Assembly (NCBI GenBank): GCA_024225635.1
Contig: JAAEMK010000272.1
Location: 1 to 64,000 of the forward strand
Direction of reading: 5' to 3'
Source of the DNA: Desulfobacteraceae bacterium
GTDB taxonomy: Bacteria; Desulfobacterota; Desulfobacteria; Desulfobacterales; Desulfobacteraceae
DNA: 64,000 nt
Below are positions 45,259-53,086 of this stretch, one piece after another (within the stretch, counting starts at the first letter, position 1; each line of letters begins with the position of its first letter). A program made the position numbers and the translations under genes. The notes under the pieces were generated by a model that ran no database searches, was not told the DNA's origin, and saw nothing but the letters and a program-made list of their open reading frames with translations.

Positions 45259-47874
45259 ATGGCTGGTACCCAGGATTTGACCCCGGACGTTGCCAGGGAG
45301 TTCATCGCCGATATACGGGACGACCTGGAGAGGCTGGAACCGGACCTTCTGGCCATGGAGGAGTTGGGGGGGCATGTAAGCTGTGACCTTGTGAACAACG
45401 CTTTCAGGGCTGTTCACAGCATCAAGGGAGGGGCCGGGTTTTCCGGGCTCACCAGCCTTGGCGACCTTGCCCATTCCATGGAAAACGTGCTCATGGCGGT
45501 GAGGGATAACCGGATTTCCCTGGTTTTTCCCGTTCCGGACGTTTTGCTGGCCGGACTCGACAGGATGAAAGCCATGGTGGCCGGCCTGGATTCCGGCATA
45601 CAGCCCTCATGTGAAAAGGAAAAACGGGCACTGGAAGCCTTGAATCCATCTCCTGGCGGCGCTGTCCGTCCCGGGCGATCCGATTCTTCCCTGGCGGAGC
45701 GAATGGGACATCTGCTTGATCCGGGCGTTCTCAGGGAGGCCGTGGCCCGGGGAATGCTGATCCATGCCGTTGAATTCGATCCCCAACAGGATTTTGTGGA
45801 GAAAAACCGGAAGGTCCGGGATCTGTTGACGGATATCGAGGGCATTGGAGAGCTTGTTTTTGCCGATTTCGATCAGGCCACGGCACCCGGGGATCTTGAC
45901 CCGGGCCATGGGCCGTTTACGGCGGTGATTGCCACCATCCTGGATACTGAGTTCCTTGCCCAGGTGCTTGAGGTGGAAACCGGCCGGATCATCCCCCTTG
46001 ACCCGGACGCCATGGTATCACCGGAACCCGATACCCAGGCCGCGGCCCTGCCCGAAGCCACAGGGAATACCATGGCCGGGCCCGCTGTGCCGAATGGGGA
46101 GCCCCAGGCCCTCCCCGCCGCCACCATCCGGGTCAATGTGGAACTGATCACCCGGTTGATGAACCTTGCCGGAGAGCTCGTGCTGAGCCGGAACCGGCTT
46201 CGGCCCCTGGTGGAGGGGCTTGCCCTGCAGGATGCCGGGGTCAGCCAGGTGATGCAGTCCCTTAACACGGTGAGTTCCCTGATTCAGGAAGATATCATGC
46301 GGTTGCGGATGCAGCCTTTTGGCAAGCTTGTTTCAAGGTTCAGGAGGATCGTCCGGGACCTTGCAAAAAGCCTTGGCAAAGAGGTGGATCTTCTGGTGGA
46401 GGGCGGGGAGGTAGAGCTGGACAAGGGCGTATTGGAGGGCCTTGCCAATCCCTTTACCCATTTGGTGAGAAATTGTGTCGACCACGGCATTGAAACGCCC
46501 TATTCCAGGACAGGGGCAGGCAAGCCGCCCAGGGGAACCATCCGGATAAGGGTGCATCAGCAGGGGGGGCATATTCATGTCTGTATCCAGGACGACGGCC
46601 GGGGCATCGATCCTGATGCCATTGGGGCCGCTGCCGTTGACAAGGGCCTTGTCACCCGGGAGGCGGTCCTCGCCATGACGGATAAGGAGAAGATCAGCCT
46701 GGTGTTTACACCTGGTTTCTCCACCTCAAAGACCATCACCGACCTGTCAGGCCGGGGGGTGGGATTGGATGTGGTCAAGACCAATATCGAGAACCTCAGG
46801 GGGCGGATCGGGATCGAGTCGACCCCCGGCCAGGGCACCCAGGTCCGGATCACCATTCCCCTGACCCTTGTCATAGTTTCCGCCTTGGCCGTCGGAACCG
46901 GCGGGCTCAGGTTCGCCATTCCCCAGATGCAGATCCAGGAGGTTTTTCATCTAAAGCCGGGGGAGCTTAAAACATGCGTGGAAAGGGTTGCCGGTGCCGA
47001 TGTCATAGGTTTCAGGGGCAGGCTGTTGCCGGTGGTGAGGCTCAGGACTCTTTTGGAGATGGAGACACGATATTTTGATGCCGGTACCCGGAGGGAGCAA
47101 AGGGAGCGCCGGTCCGCCATTTTCAATCCCGGAAAGGGAAGGGATCGGCGCAGGCAGCCGTGGGGAGCCGTTTTTGTATTCGTGCTCAAACAGGGGACCA
47201 ACCGTTTCGGGCTGTTAGTGGAAGAGCTTTTCGACACCGAGGAGATTGTTGTCACCCCTTTGGGGCCGGGCCTGGAAAATTGCCCCTGTTTCAGCGGTTC
47301 CACCTTCCTCGGAGACAGGGGAGTGATCATGATCCTGGACGCCCCGGGCATGGCAGGCCATGCCGGCCTGGAATTTGAAGCGGTGACCCGGGAGGAAAAG
47401 CGGCGTATGGCGGAAAAGGAGGGGGAGGAAGAACAGGGGCCATGCCCTGTGAACTTCATGCTTTTCTCCTTTGCTCCCGACGACTGGTTTGCCGTTCCCC
47501 TGGAGGCCCTGGCACGGCTTGAAGCGATCCGGCCCCTTGATATCCGCACCCGTGGGCAACTCCGGTTCATGGATTACAAGGGAAGACCCATGCTCCTCTT
47601 TTTTCTGGATGAAATCATCACGGCGGCATCCTGTGATTTCACCGGCGATCAGCTGCATGTGATCGTTCCCAGGGGGCCTGCCGCCTCCGCAGGCATTGTG
47701 GTGGGACCGGTCATGGATACCGTGGCGTTTTGTGAAAGTGTGGACACCGTCCCCGCCCCGTCCCCCGGAATCAGGGGTTCGGCCGTTATCGGAAAGAAAC
47801 GGGTACGGTTCCTGGACATGGCCCAAATTTCCAGGCGGATGGAAATACTGGTAAAGGCGGCCGGTTACATGTAA
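45259..47874 (+). CDS. cheA: chemotaxis histidine kinase CheA
   Basis: An 871-residue CheA. The HPt domain has the phospho-acceptor His53 in AVHSIKGGAGF. A divergent middle region (about 150–280) precedes the dimerisation helices (RLMNLAGELVLSRNRL), the ATPase domain (HLVRNCVDHGIETP, DDGRGID, GRGVGLDVVKTNI) and a first CheW-like domain. A Glu-rich linker (MAEKEGEEEQG) leads to a second CheW-like domain (about 735–865), a duplication seen in some non-enteric systems. ATG 45259 is preferred to the overlapping GTG 45253. Confidence 0.93.
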   Translation: MAGTQDLTPDVAREFIADIRDDLERLEPDLLAMEELGGHVSCDLVNNAFRAVHSIKGGAGFSGLTSLGDLAHSMENVLMAVRDNRISLVFPVPDVLLAGLDRMKAMVAGLDSGIQPSCEKEKRALEALNPSPGGAVRPGRSDSSLAERMGHLLDPGVLREAVARGMLIHAVEFDPQQDFVEKNRKVRDLLTDIEGIGELVFADFDQATAPGDLDPGHGPFTAVIATILDTEFLAQVLEVETGRIIPLDPDAMVSPEPDTQAAALPEATGNTMAGPAVPNGEPQALPAATIRVNVELITRLMNLAGELVLSRNRLRPLVEGLALQDAGVSQVMQSLNTVSSLIQEDIMRLRMQPFGKLVSRFRRIVRDLAKSLGKEVDLLVEGGEVELDKGVLEGLANPFTHLVRNCVDHGIETPYSRTGAGKPPRGTIRIRVHQQGGHIHVCIQDDGRGIDPDAIGAAAVDKGLVTREAVLAMTDKEKISLVFTPGFSTSKTITDLSGRGVGLDVVKTNIENLRGRIGIESTPGQGTQVRITIPLTLVIVSALAVGTGGLRFAIPQMQIQEVFHLKPGELKTCVERVAGADVIGFRGRLLPVVRLRTLLEMETRYFDAGTRREQRERRSAIFNPGKGRDRRRQPWGAVFVFVLKQGTNRFGLLVEELFDTEEIVVTPLGPGLENCPCFSGSTFLGDRGVIMILDAPGMAGHAGLEFEAVTREEKRRMAEKEGEEEQGPCPVNFMLFSFAPDDWFAVPLEALARLEAIRPLDIRTRGQLRFMDYKGRPMLLFFLDEIITAASCDFTGDQLHVIVPRGPAASAGIVVGPVMDTVAFCESVDTVPAPSPGIRGSAVIGKKRVRFLDMAQISRRMEILVKAAGYM

Positions 47875-47915
47875 ATAAGGACTATAGGGAATGCCTGAAC
47901 CATAAGGAGGCGTGC

Positions 47916-48314
47916 ATGAAGTTTCTTGTTGTGGATGACAAGGCGTCTGTCCGTTCAGCCATGGTGGATATCCTGGCCGGACTCGGATTCAAGGATGTGA
48001 CGGAGGCCGCGGACGGCGGTGATGCCTGGTTCAAGTTAAAGGCGGAGTTTGAAGGGGTGATGCCTGAAAAGTTCGATCTCGTCATCTCCGACATGGAGAT
48101 GCCCGAGATGTCGGGCCTGGACCTGCTGAAGGCCGTAAGGGGAGATAAGAGCCTGAAGGATACCCCCTTTATAATGGTGACGAGCATCAACACCAAAGAC
48201 ACGATCCTCGCGATCATGAAACTTGGAATCAAGGCCTACATCATCAAGCCCTTTACCATGGAGTCCGTGGCCGCTAAACTTGTGCAGGCCGGGTTTCTGA
48301 AGAAAAAGGATTGA
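47916..48314 (+). CDS. cheY: CheY-type response regulator
   Basis: A 132-residue single receiver: VVDDKASVRSAMVDIL, phospho-Asp59 in VISDMEMPEMSG, the Thr/Ser switch in IMVTSI and the Lys in YIIKPFT. A strong ribosome site (AAGGAGG) precedes the ATG. As the last gene of the module it is the likely output to the flagellar switch or another target. Confidence 0.92.
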   Translation: MKFLVVDDKASVRSAMVDILAGLGFKDVTEAADGGDAWFKLKAEFEGVMPEKFDLVISDMEMPEMSGLDLLKAVRGDKSLKDTPFIMVTSINTKDTILAIMKLGIKAYIIKPFTMESVAAKLVQAGFLKKKD

Positions 48315-48637
48315 CCTGGAACGGCGGGTCTGGAAGTCCCATGGCCGCCGGGGAGGCGATTATTTCAGGTAACCCTTTGATTTATTCTGTCCCCCGGGGC
48401 CAGCTTGTTGAGTTTGACCATCATGATAAGGTCGGTTCCAATACCTGGTTTAAAAGAACAGAGTAATCTTATTGCTCTCACTCAACTCACCTGTTAGATT
48501 AGCCATAAAGAAAATAGCTTGCATATTTCAAAAAAGTATACTTATTATCTCACGCACATATTTTGTTGTGCTTAAAAGCTTTTGTTATGTGGAATAGGAT
48601 ATTCCTGCTCAAACTGGAACTGTCAAAAGGAGATTTT
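48315..48637. other. intergenic region at the left edge of the AT-rich lipoprotein/TIR block
   Basis: About 320 bp, GC-rich at the left and AT-rich from about 48440. A weak promoter candidate (TTGCAT 48519–48524, 17-nt spacer, TTATTA 48542–48547) could drive the lipoprotein gene. No repeats or att-like sequences recognised. Confidence 0.35.
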
Positions 48638-49891
48638 ATGAAAAGGTTAATCGGATTGCTGGCTATTTCTTGTATTTTAACTTCATGTAACGGGGTCTCA
48701 CCTCAACTAAATATTCCTTCTCAAACACAACAGGTTGTGAATTCTGGGTTTAAAGGTTCTTCAAAAATAACCTCCTATCCAAATATGGATAGAATTCCCG
48801 TATTCCCGAACGAAGAAGTCACATTTGAAATTATTCTTAAGGTCGATAATCCGAAATACAATAAACTGATCATGGATTTTGATGATAACACTGCTTCAAA
48901 ATATATAGATCTCGCTTTTGATCCAAAGGGGACCACTAAAGTTTATGTCCCTCACTCTTATAAAAAAGAGGGGAACTACACTGTTGCCGTCGAAATTGCT
49001 AAAAGTGATTTAAAGGATGTTCATAAACTTAACGTTCATACAATCTTCATTACCCCAAAGGTCGAGTCTGATGCTGAATTAAAAGATAAAGCCGAAGAAT
49101 TGCTTGCAGCTAAACTCACAAATGATATTTGTTCGTTTTTAAAGAAGAAAAATAAGAAAAGAGCTAAGCTTGCCTTGTCCATGCTTGACAATGCTAATTT
49201 TGAATATACCGGCGATGAGAAGGTCTTCAAGTTGATTCAGACAATAACTAAAAGCCTTGTAAATAACAAGGTTACGGTTCTTGAAAAATCTCCGGCGGCA
49301 TTGGTTCGTCTAGCGCATGAATCAGTCACTCAGATAGGTAAAAATGGTAAAAAATCGACCAAACCTCTTAAACGGTTGGAATATGGATTAATGACCGAGT
49401 ACCAGGGCGCTTCCATGCCATTCTTTTATGGTGCAAAAATAGAGGGTGTAGATGATTACCAAATAGTCAGTGGTGTGAGTTCAAAAAACGATTCTGAACG
49501 AGATCAGAAATCCAGCTCTAAAAATAGTGGTCTCTTCGCCTCGGTTACAAAGTCGGTTAAAGAAAAGGTGAGTACAGAGAAACATTCCGATACTGAACAA
49601 AGTGAAAAGAGAACGGTAAAAAGCAGCAGGCCCCTTTTAGTCGCCAGTTTCGATACGGCCGATTATTTAACGGTTATTTACATTCTTAAAGATCTTAACC
49701 TCGTAAAAACCAAATCTATTTATTTTGATCCTAAATATAATAAAGAGATGATTGAGAGAACTGCGAGCATGAGAATTAACGCTCGAATACTCAATAAAAA
49801 TGGTGTTATCGAGTGGATTAAGGATATCGACAGCGTGGTTAAGGACAGAGTCATATCAGATTATGAAGATTATAGATCCAAGATTCAATAA
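48638..49891 (+). CDS. putative lipoprotein with PKD-like domain
   Basis: A 417-residue protein with a lipoprotein signal ending in LTSC (Cys17). Residues about 45–145 look like a PKD/Ig-type beta sandwich (MDFDDNTASKYID followed by VPHSYKKEGNYTVAVEI). The remainder is Lys/Ser-rich with a polar linker (about 285–330) and an unrecognised C-terminal domain around LLVASFDTADYLTVIYILK. ATG 48638 follows AAAAGGAG. It is AT-rich, unlike the chemotaxis genes before it, and 128 nt upstream of the TIR gene. Function unknown; it may be the outer-surface partner of the TIR protein. Confidence 0.65.
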   Translation: MKRLIGLLAISCILTSCNGVSPQLNIPSQTQQVVNSGFKGSSKITSYPNMDRIPVFPNEEVTFEIILKVDNPKYNKLIMDFDDNTASKYIDLAFDPKGTTKVYVPHSYKKEGNYTVAVEIAKSDLKDVHKLNVHTIFITPKVESDAELKDKAEELLAAKLTNDICSFLKKKNKKRAKLALSMLDNANFEYTGDEKVFKLIQTITKSLVNNKVTVLEKSPAALVRLAHESVTQIGKNGKKSTKPLKRLEYGLMTEYQGASMPFFYGAKIEGVDDYQIVSGVSSKNDSERDQKSSSKNSGLFASVTKSVKEKVSTEKHSDTEQSEKRTVKSSRPLLVASFDTADYLTVIYILKDLNLVKTKSIYFDPKYNKEMIERTASMRINARILNKNGVIEWIKDIDSVVKDRVISDYEDYRSKIQ

Positions 49892-49925
49892 CCCTGTTCC
49901 TTGGAATTTGCATTTGTAAGTCTTT

Positions 49926-49955
49926 CATCCCTCCCATTTAATTATGGGGGGGATG
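49926..49955. other. inverted repeat between the lipoprotein and TIR genes
   Basis: Arms 49926–49937 and 49944–49955 pair over 12 bp with one mismatch around a TTAATT loop. It lacks a U-run; it could be a weak terminator or an mRNA-processing stem. Confidence 0.45.
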
Positions 49956-50019
49956 CTGGTCTCGGGACTACTAATATGCTTAAACTCCATCTTGTTTTAA
50001 TTATTGGGAGGATGCTATC

Positions 50020-50964
50020 ATGAAAAATGATATTGATAAAAAATATGATATCGCCGTTTCTTATGCAAGCGAGGATAACGAAATTGTCGAAGAATTCGTT
50101 AAAAAAGCGGAAGAAAGTAAGATTGGAGTGTATTATGATAAAAATGAGAAAGCATCTCTTCTGGGGAGGGATTTGAATGAGGTTACTGAGGAAATATATG
50201 GAGAATCTGCACGGTTCTGTCTGATATTCATATCAAAAAACTATATTAACAAAAAGTGGCCAAATGACGAATTTGATTGTGCCGTGAAAAGAGAGTTACG
50301 GACAAAAGAAAAATGTATTATCCCCATAAGATTAGATAATGCAAAATGGACTGGTTCCTTGGAATCTAAGAAAAATACCGCCTATTTTGACCTAACCAAG
50401 GAAAGCATAGTTGATTTTGTAAATTATATGTCGGAGAAAATGAAAAATGCTGAAGAAGAGCGTGTTGAAGAAGCAGTCGCTGAAGAAGAACCTTCCCTTC
50501 CAACCTCTCATGGGAAAAAGGGCGTAAAAGTCTTGAGCCTGCTTGCAATTTGCGCAGTCGCAGTCCTATTATATCTGTTTTCTGCTGGAACGTCCGCTCT
50601 CCCTGACTACATCAATATGGATAAAAATTATATTACAGATTTAAGGGCAAATGTCATGTGGCAAAGATCCAAAGCGGGATACATGAATCTAAGTGATGCA
50701 AGAAAATATCGGGACAAGATCAATGGGAAGAAGTCCAGCGCCTTCAGGAACTGGAGGCTACCCCATAAAAATGAACTGCTTGCTCTAAGGAAAATTGTCA
50801 AAAAATACCCCGGCTATTTTCCCGATGAAAATCCATGGTACTGGTCGGGAGATGAAAAGGGCCTCATGTTTGCGTGGGCGGTCAAACTGGGAGATGACAG
50901 TGATCCTGATTACATAAATAAAGATGAAGCAAACGCAGTTCTATTAGTGCGTTCTTTAGAATAG
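50020..50964 (+). CDS. TIR domain–transmembrane–DUF1566 (Lcl-like) fusion protein
   Basis: A 314-residue protein. Residues 8–140 are a bacterial TIR domain (YDIAVSYASEDNEIVEEFV, ARFCLIFISKNYINKKW) with Glu84 in WPNDE at the position of the catalytic Glu of NAD-cleaving TIRs. An acidic linker and GKKGVK precede one membrane helix (about 169–188), so the TIR should be cytoplasmic. Residues 200–314 match DUF1566/Lcl C-terminal domains (DLRANVMWQR, FRNWRLPHKNELLALRKI, WYWSGDE) and should be outside the membrane. A strong ribosome site (GGGAGG) precedes the ATG. A signal-transducing NADase linking an external domain to abortive infection or other signalling is plausible, but enzyme activity is unproven. 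Confidence 0.8.
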   Translation: MKNDIDKKYDIAVSYASEDNEIVEEFVKKAEESKIGVYYDKNEKASLLGRDLNEVTEEIYGESARFCLIFISKNYINKKWPNDEFDCAVKRELRTKEKCIIPIRLDNAKWTGSLESKKNTAYFDLTKESIVDFVNYMSEKMKNAEEERVEEAVAEEEPSLPTSHGKKGVKVLSLLAICAVAVLLYLFSAGTSALPDYINMDKNYITDLRANVMWQRSKAGYMNLSDARKYRDKINGKKSSAFRNWRLPHKNELLALRKIVKKYPGYFPDENPWYWSGDEKGLMFAWAVKLGDDSDPDYINKDEANAVLLVRSLE

Positions 50965-51060
50965 TGTTGTAATTATACAAATAATGCACAGGAGCCATTT
51001 TACCGTTGCTCGCGTCTATTTTGACATAACTGCCGTCGTCCGGCAGATCACTCAAAATTA

Positions 51061-51840
51061 ATGGATGACACCATGATACTGCTTAAATATTTCATTCGGT
51101 CATATCTTTTTCTTCGATATTATTTCCACAGGATCAGCCGAACGGGTTCCTTCAGCCCCCGCCACGATTGCCGGTATCTGACAGGCCCCTACAAAAATGC
51201 GGGAAATCCCGTCAAGGACGGGCTCCACCGCTATCATGTCAAGCAGTTCCATGAATCATCCTGTTCCGTGGCCACGGTGGCTTCGGCCGTGAATACCCTG
51301 GCCCGGCGCCAGGGTTTGAACTCCCATGAACACTTTCCCCTGAGCCAGCAGGATCTGTTGAATACCGTCACCGCCGCCCATTGGAAGGAACGCATGGGAG
51401 TCAATGGCTATAACGGGCGCAGGGGATTGCCCTTGGAGGTTCTGGGGGAGGTGGTGAGGGAAAGCCTTGAAGTTCACGGCATTGCCCACAAATCCGTGGA
51501 GATATTCCGGACACCGGGCCCCAGCTCCCCGGCGGCAGCCGGATCACAACAGGGCTTGCGGGAACGCCTTGTGGCGTTTGAAACCCGGGGTGATTGCCTG
51601 GTCCTGACCCATTTTGACCAGGGCAGCTTTATCCGGGAAATGAATATCCCCCACATCTCTCCGGTGGGGGGCTATGATCCGGTTGCAGACCGGGTGAAGA
51701 TTCTGGATGTGGACCCCTCCCAACCCCATCCCTATGAGATTCCCTTTCGGGTCTTTTACCGGGGGATCTTCACCCGTTACCAGAATGTATTCCGAAAATT
51801 TGGCTATGGCCGGGGGGGATGTATTTTTATCTGGCTGTAA
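51061..51840 (+). CDS. phytochelatin-synthase-like cysteine peptidase
   Basis: A 259-residue protein with the papain-like phytochelatin synthase fold. The apparent triad is Cys68 ([16 protein letters not shown]), His198 ([11 protein letters not shown]) and Asp216 (KILDVDP). The 18-residue His–Asp spacing equals that of plant PCS1 (His162, Asp180) as I remember it. Bacterial single-domain members usually act as glutathione hydrolases or modify other thiol peptides. The first 25 residues are hydrophobic/basic and may anchor it. It lies 17 nt before htpX. Confidence 0.8.
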   Translation: MDDTMILLKYFIRSYLFLRYYFHRISRTGSFSPRHDCRYLTGPYKNAGNPVKDGLHRYHVKQFHESSCSVATVASAVNTLARRQGLNSHEHFPLSQQDLLNTVTAAHWKERMGVNGYNGRRGLPLEVLGEVVRESLEVHGIAHKSVEIFRTPGPSSPAAAGSQQGLRERLVAFETRGDCLVLTHFDQGSFIREMNIPHISPVGGYDPVADRVKILDVDPSQPHPYEIPFRVFYRGIFTRYQNVFRKFGYGRGGCIFIWL

Positions 51841-51857
51841 ATTGGAGTATGCTTACC

Positions 51858-52775
51858 ATGGGAAATCAGATAAAGACGACAATCCTGCTGACACTCATGA
51901 CGGTGTTTATCATGTGGGTAGGGAACATCCTTGGTGGATCCATGGGGATGATCGTGGCCCTTGTGCTGGCGGGCGGGATGAATTTTTTCAGTTACTGGTA
52001 TTCGGACCGGGTGGTCCTACGCATGTACAACGCCCGGGAGGTGGGGCCCCATGATGCGCCGGAGTTTTACGGGATTGTGGAACGGCTTTCCCAACGGGCC
52101 GGGCTTCCCATGCCCAGGCTCTATGTGATCCCCCAGGGGGCTCCCAACGCCTTTGCCACCGGCAGAAACCCGGAACATGCCGCTGTTGCGGTAACCGAGG
52201 GACTGTTGAACATTATGGAAAGGGAAGAGCTGGAGGGGGTGCTGGCCCATGAACTGGCCCATGTGAAGAACCGGGATATTCTCATCGGGACCATTGCGGC
52301 GACCATGGCGGGGGCCATCATGATGCTGGCGAACATGGCCCGCTGGTCGGCGATTTTCGGCGGTTTCAGCCAGGATGACGAAGGGGAGGGCGGCGGAGTC
52401 CTCGGCCTTATTATCATGTCGGTGGTCGCCCCCCTGGCGGCCATGATTATCCAGATGGCCATCTCCCGGTCCCGGGAATACCTGGCCGATGCATCGGGTA
52501 CCGGTTTTTCCGGCAATCCCGAAGGACTGGCCAGGGCGCTTGAAAAGATTCAGGCCAGTTCTGGAAAGGCGCCCATGGACGCCGAGCCGGCCACGGCCCA
52601 TATGTTTATTTCCAATCCGCTGAGCGGGAGTAGCCTGATGAACCTGTTTTCCACCCATCCGCCCCTGACTGAAAGAATCGCCCGCCTGCGGAAGCTCCGT
52701 CCCCCGGGGAGTAGCCCGGACAGGAGCGGCGGAATGAAATCACAGGCCGAGGATTTCTGGAACAGCCTGTCCTGA
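51858..52775 (+). CDS. htpX: HtpX-family membrane zinc metalloprotease (M48)
   Basis: A 305-residue protein with two N-terminal membrane helices, the zinc motif HELAH (His131, Glu132, His135), a third metal ligand in SREYLADA, and two further helices (about 155–170, 185–205). It degrades misfolded membrane proteins. Signatures [19 protein letters not shown] and [17 protein letters not shown] are typical. ATG 51858 follows GGAG by 10 nt. It is probably co-transcribed with the cysteine peptidase. Confidence 0.93.
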   Translation: MGNQIKTTILLTLMTVFIMWVGNILGGSMGMIVALVLAGGMNFFSYWYSDRVVLRMYNAREVGPHDAPEFYGIVERLSQRAGLPMPRLYVIPQGAPNAFATGRNPEHAAVAVTEGLLNIMEREELEGVLAHELAHVKNRDILIGTIAATMAGAIMMLANMARWSAIFGGFSQDDEGEGGGVLGLIIMSVVAPLAAMIIQMAISRSREYLADASGTGFSGNPEGLARALEKIQASSGKAPMDAEPATAHMFISNPLSGSSLMNLFSTHPPLTERIARLRKLRPPGSSPDRSGGMKSQAEDFWNSLS

Positions 52776-52868
52776 GCCCTGGACCCGATTGGTTTTAAAT
52801 TCCAGAGTCTTGTAAATGCCGGGGGGCATAATGCCGCCATAATATTCGCCCGGAGACTTTTTTTATGG

Positions 52869-52897
52869 TTGACAAGCCTTTCTAATGGGGATATAAG
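52869..52897 (+). promoter_or_regulatory. promoter of tRNA-Leu
   Basis: TTGACA 52869–52874, a 17-nt spacer and TATAAG 52892–52897, the same boxes and spacing as the tRNA-Asn promoter. It is 47 nt upstream of the tRNA. Confidence 0.8.
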
Positions 52898-52944
52898 TTC
52901 TCCTCGTTTCAGGGAGCTGTTCCGAATGGACGGCTTTCATCCGT

Positions 52945-53031
52945 GCCGAAGTGGCGGAATTGGTAGACGCACCAGTTTCAGGGACTGGCGGGCGTATGTC
53001 TGTGGGAGTTCGAATCTCCCCTTCGGCACCA
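52945..53031 (+). tRNA. tRNA-Leu (CAG)
   Basis: An 87-nt class II tRNA: acceptor GCCGAAG with CTTCGGC, anticodon loop containing CAG on an ACCAG/CTGG stem, a long variable arm, T arm GAGTTCGAATCTC and encoded CCA. Confidence 0.95.
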
Positions 53032-53042
53032 CCGAACTCAAT

Positions 53043-53086
53043 GGGGTCAGAATGAATTATCAAATTCACTCTGACCCCTTTTTTTT
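53043..53086 (+). terminator. rho-independent terminator of tRNA-Leu
   Basis: A 16-bp stem with one mismatch (53043–53058 with 53063–53078), a 4-nt loop and eight T residues. The T-run reaches the stop codon of the convergent acyl-CoA synthetase gene. Confidence 0.93.
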
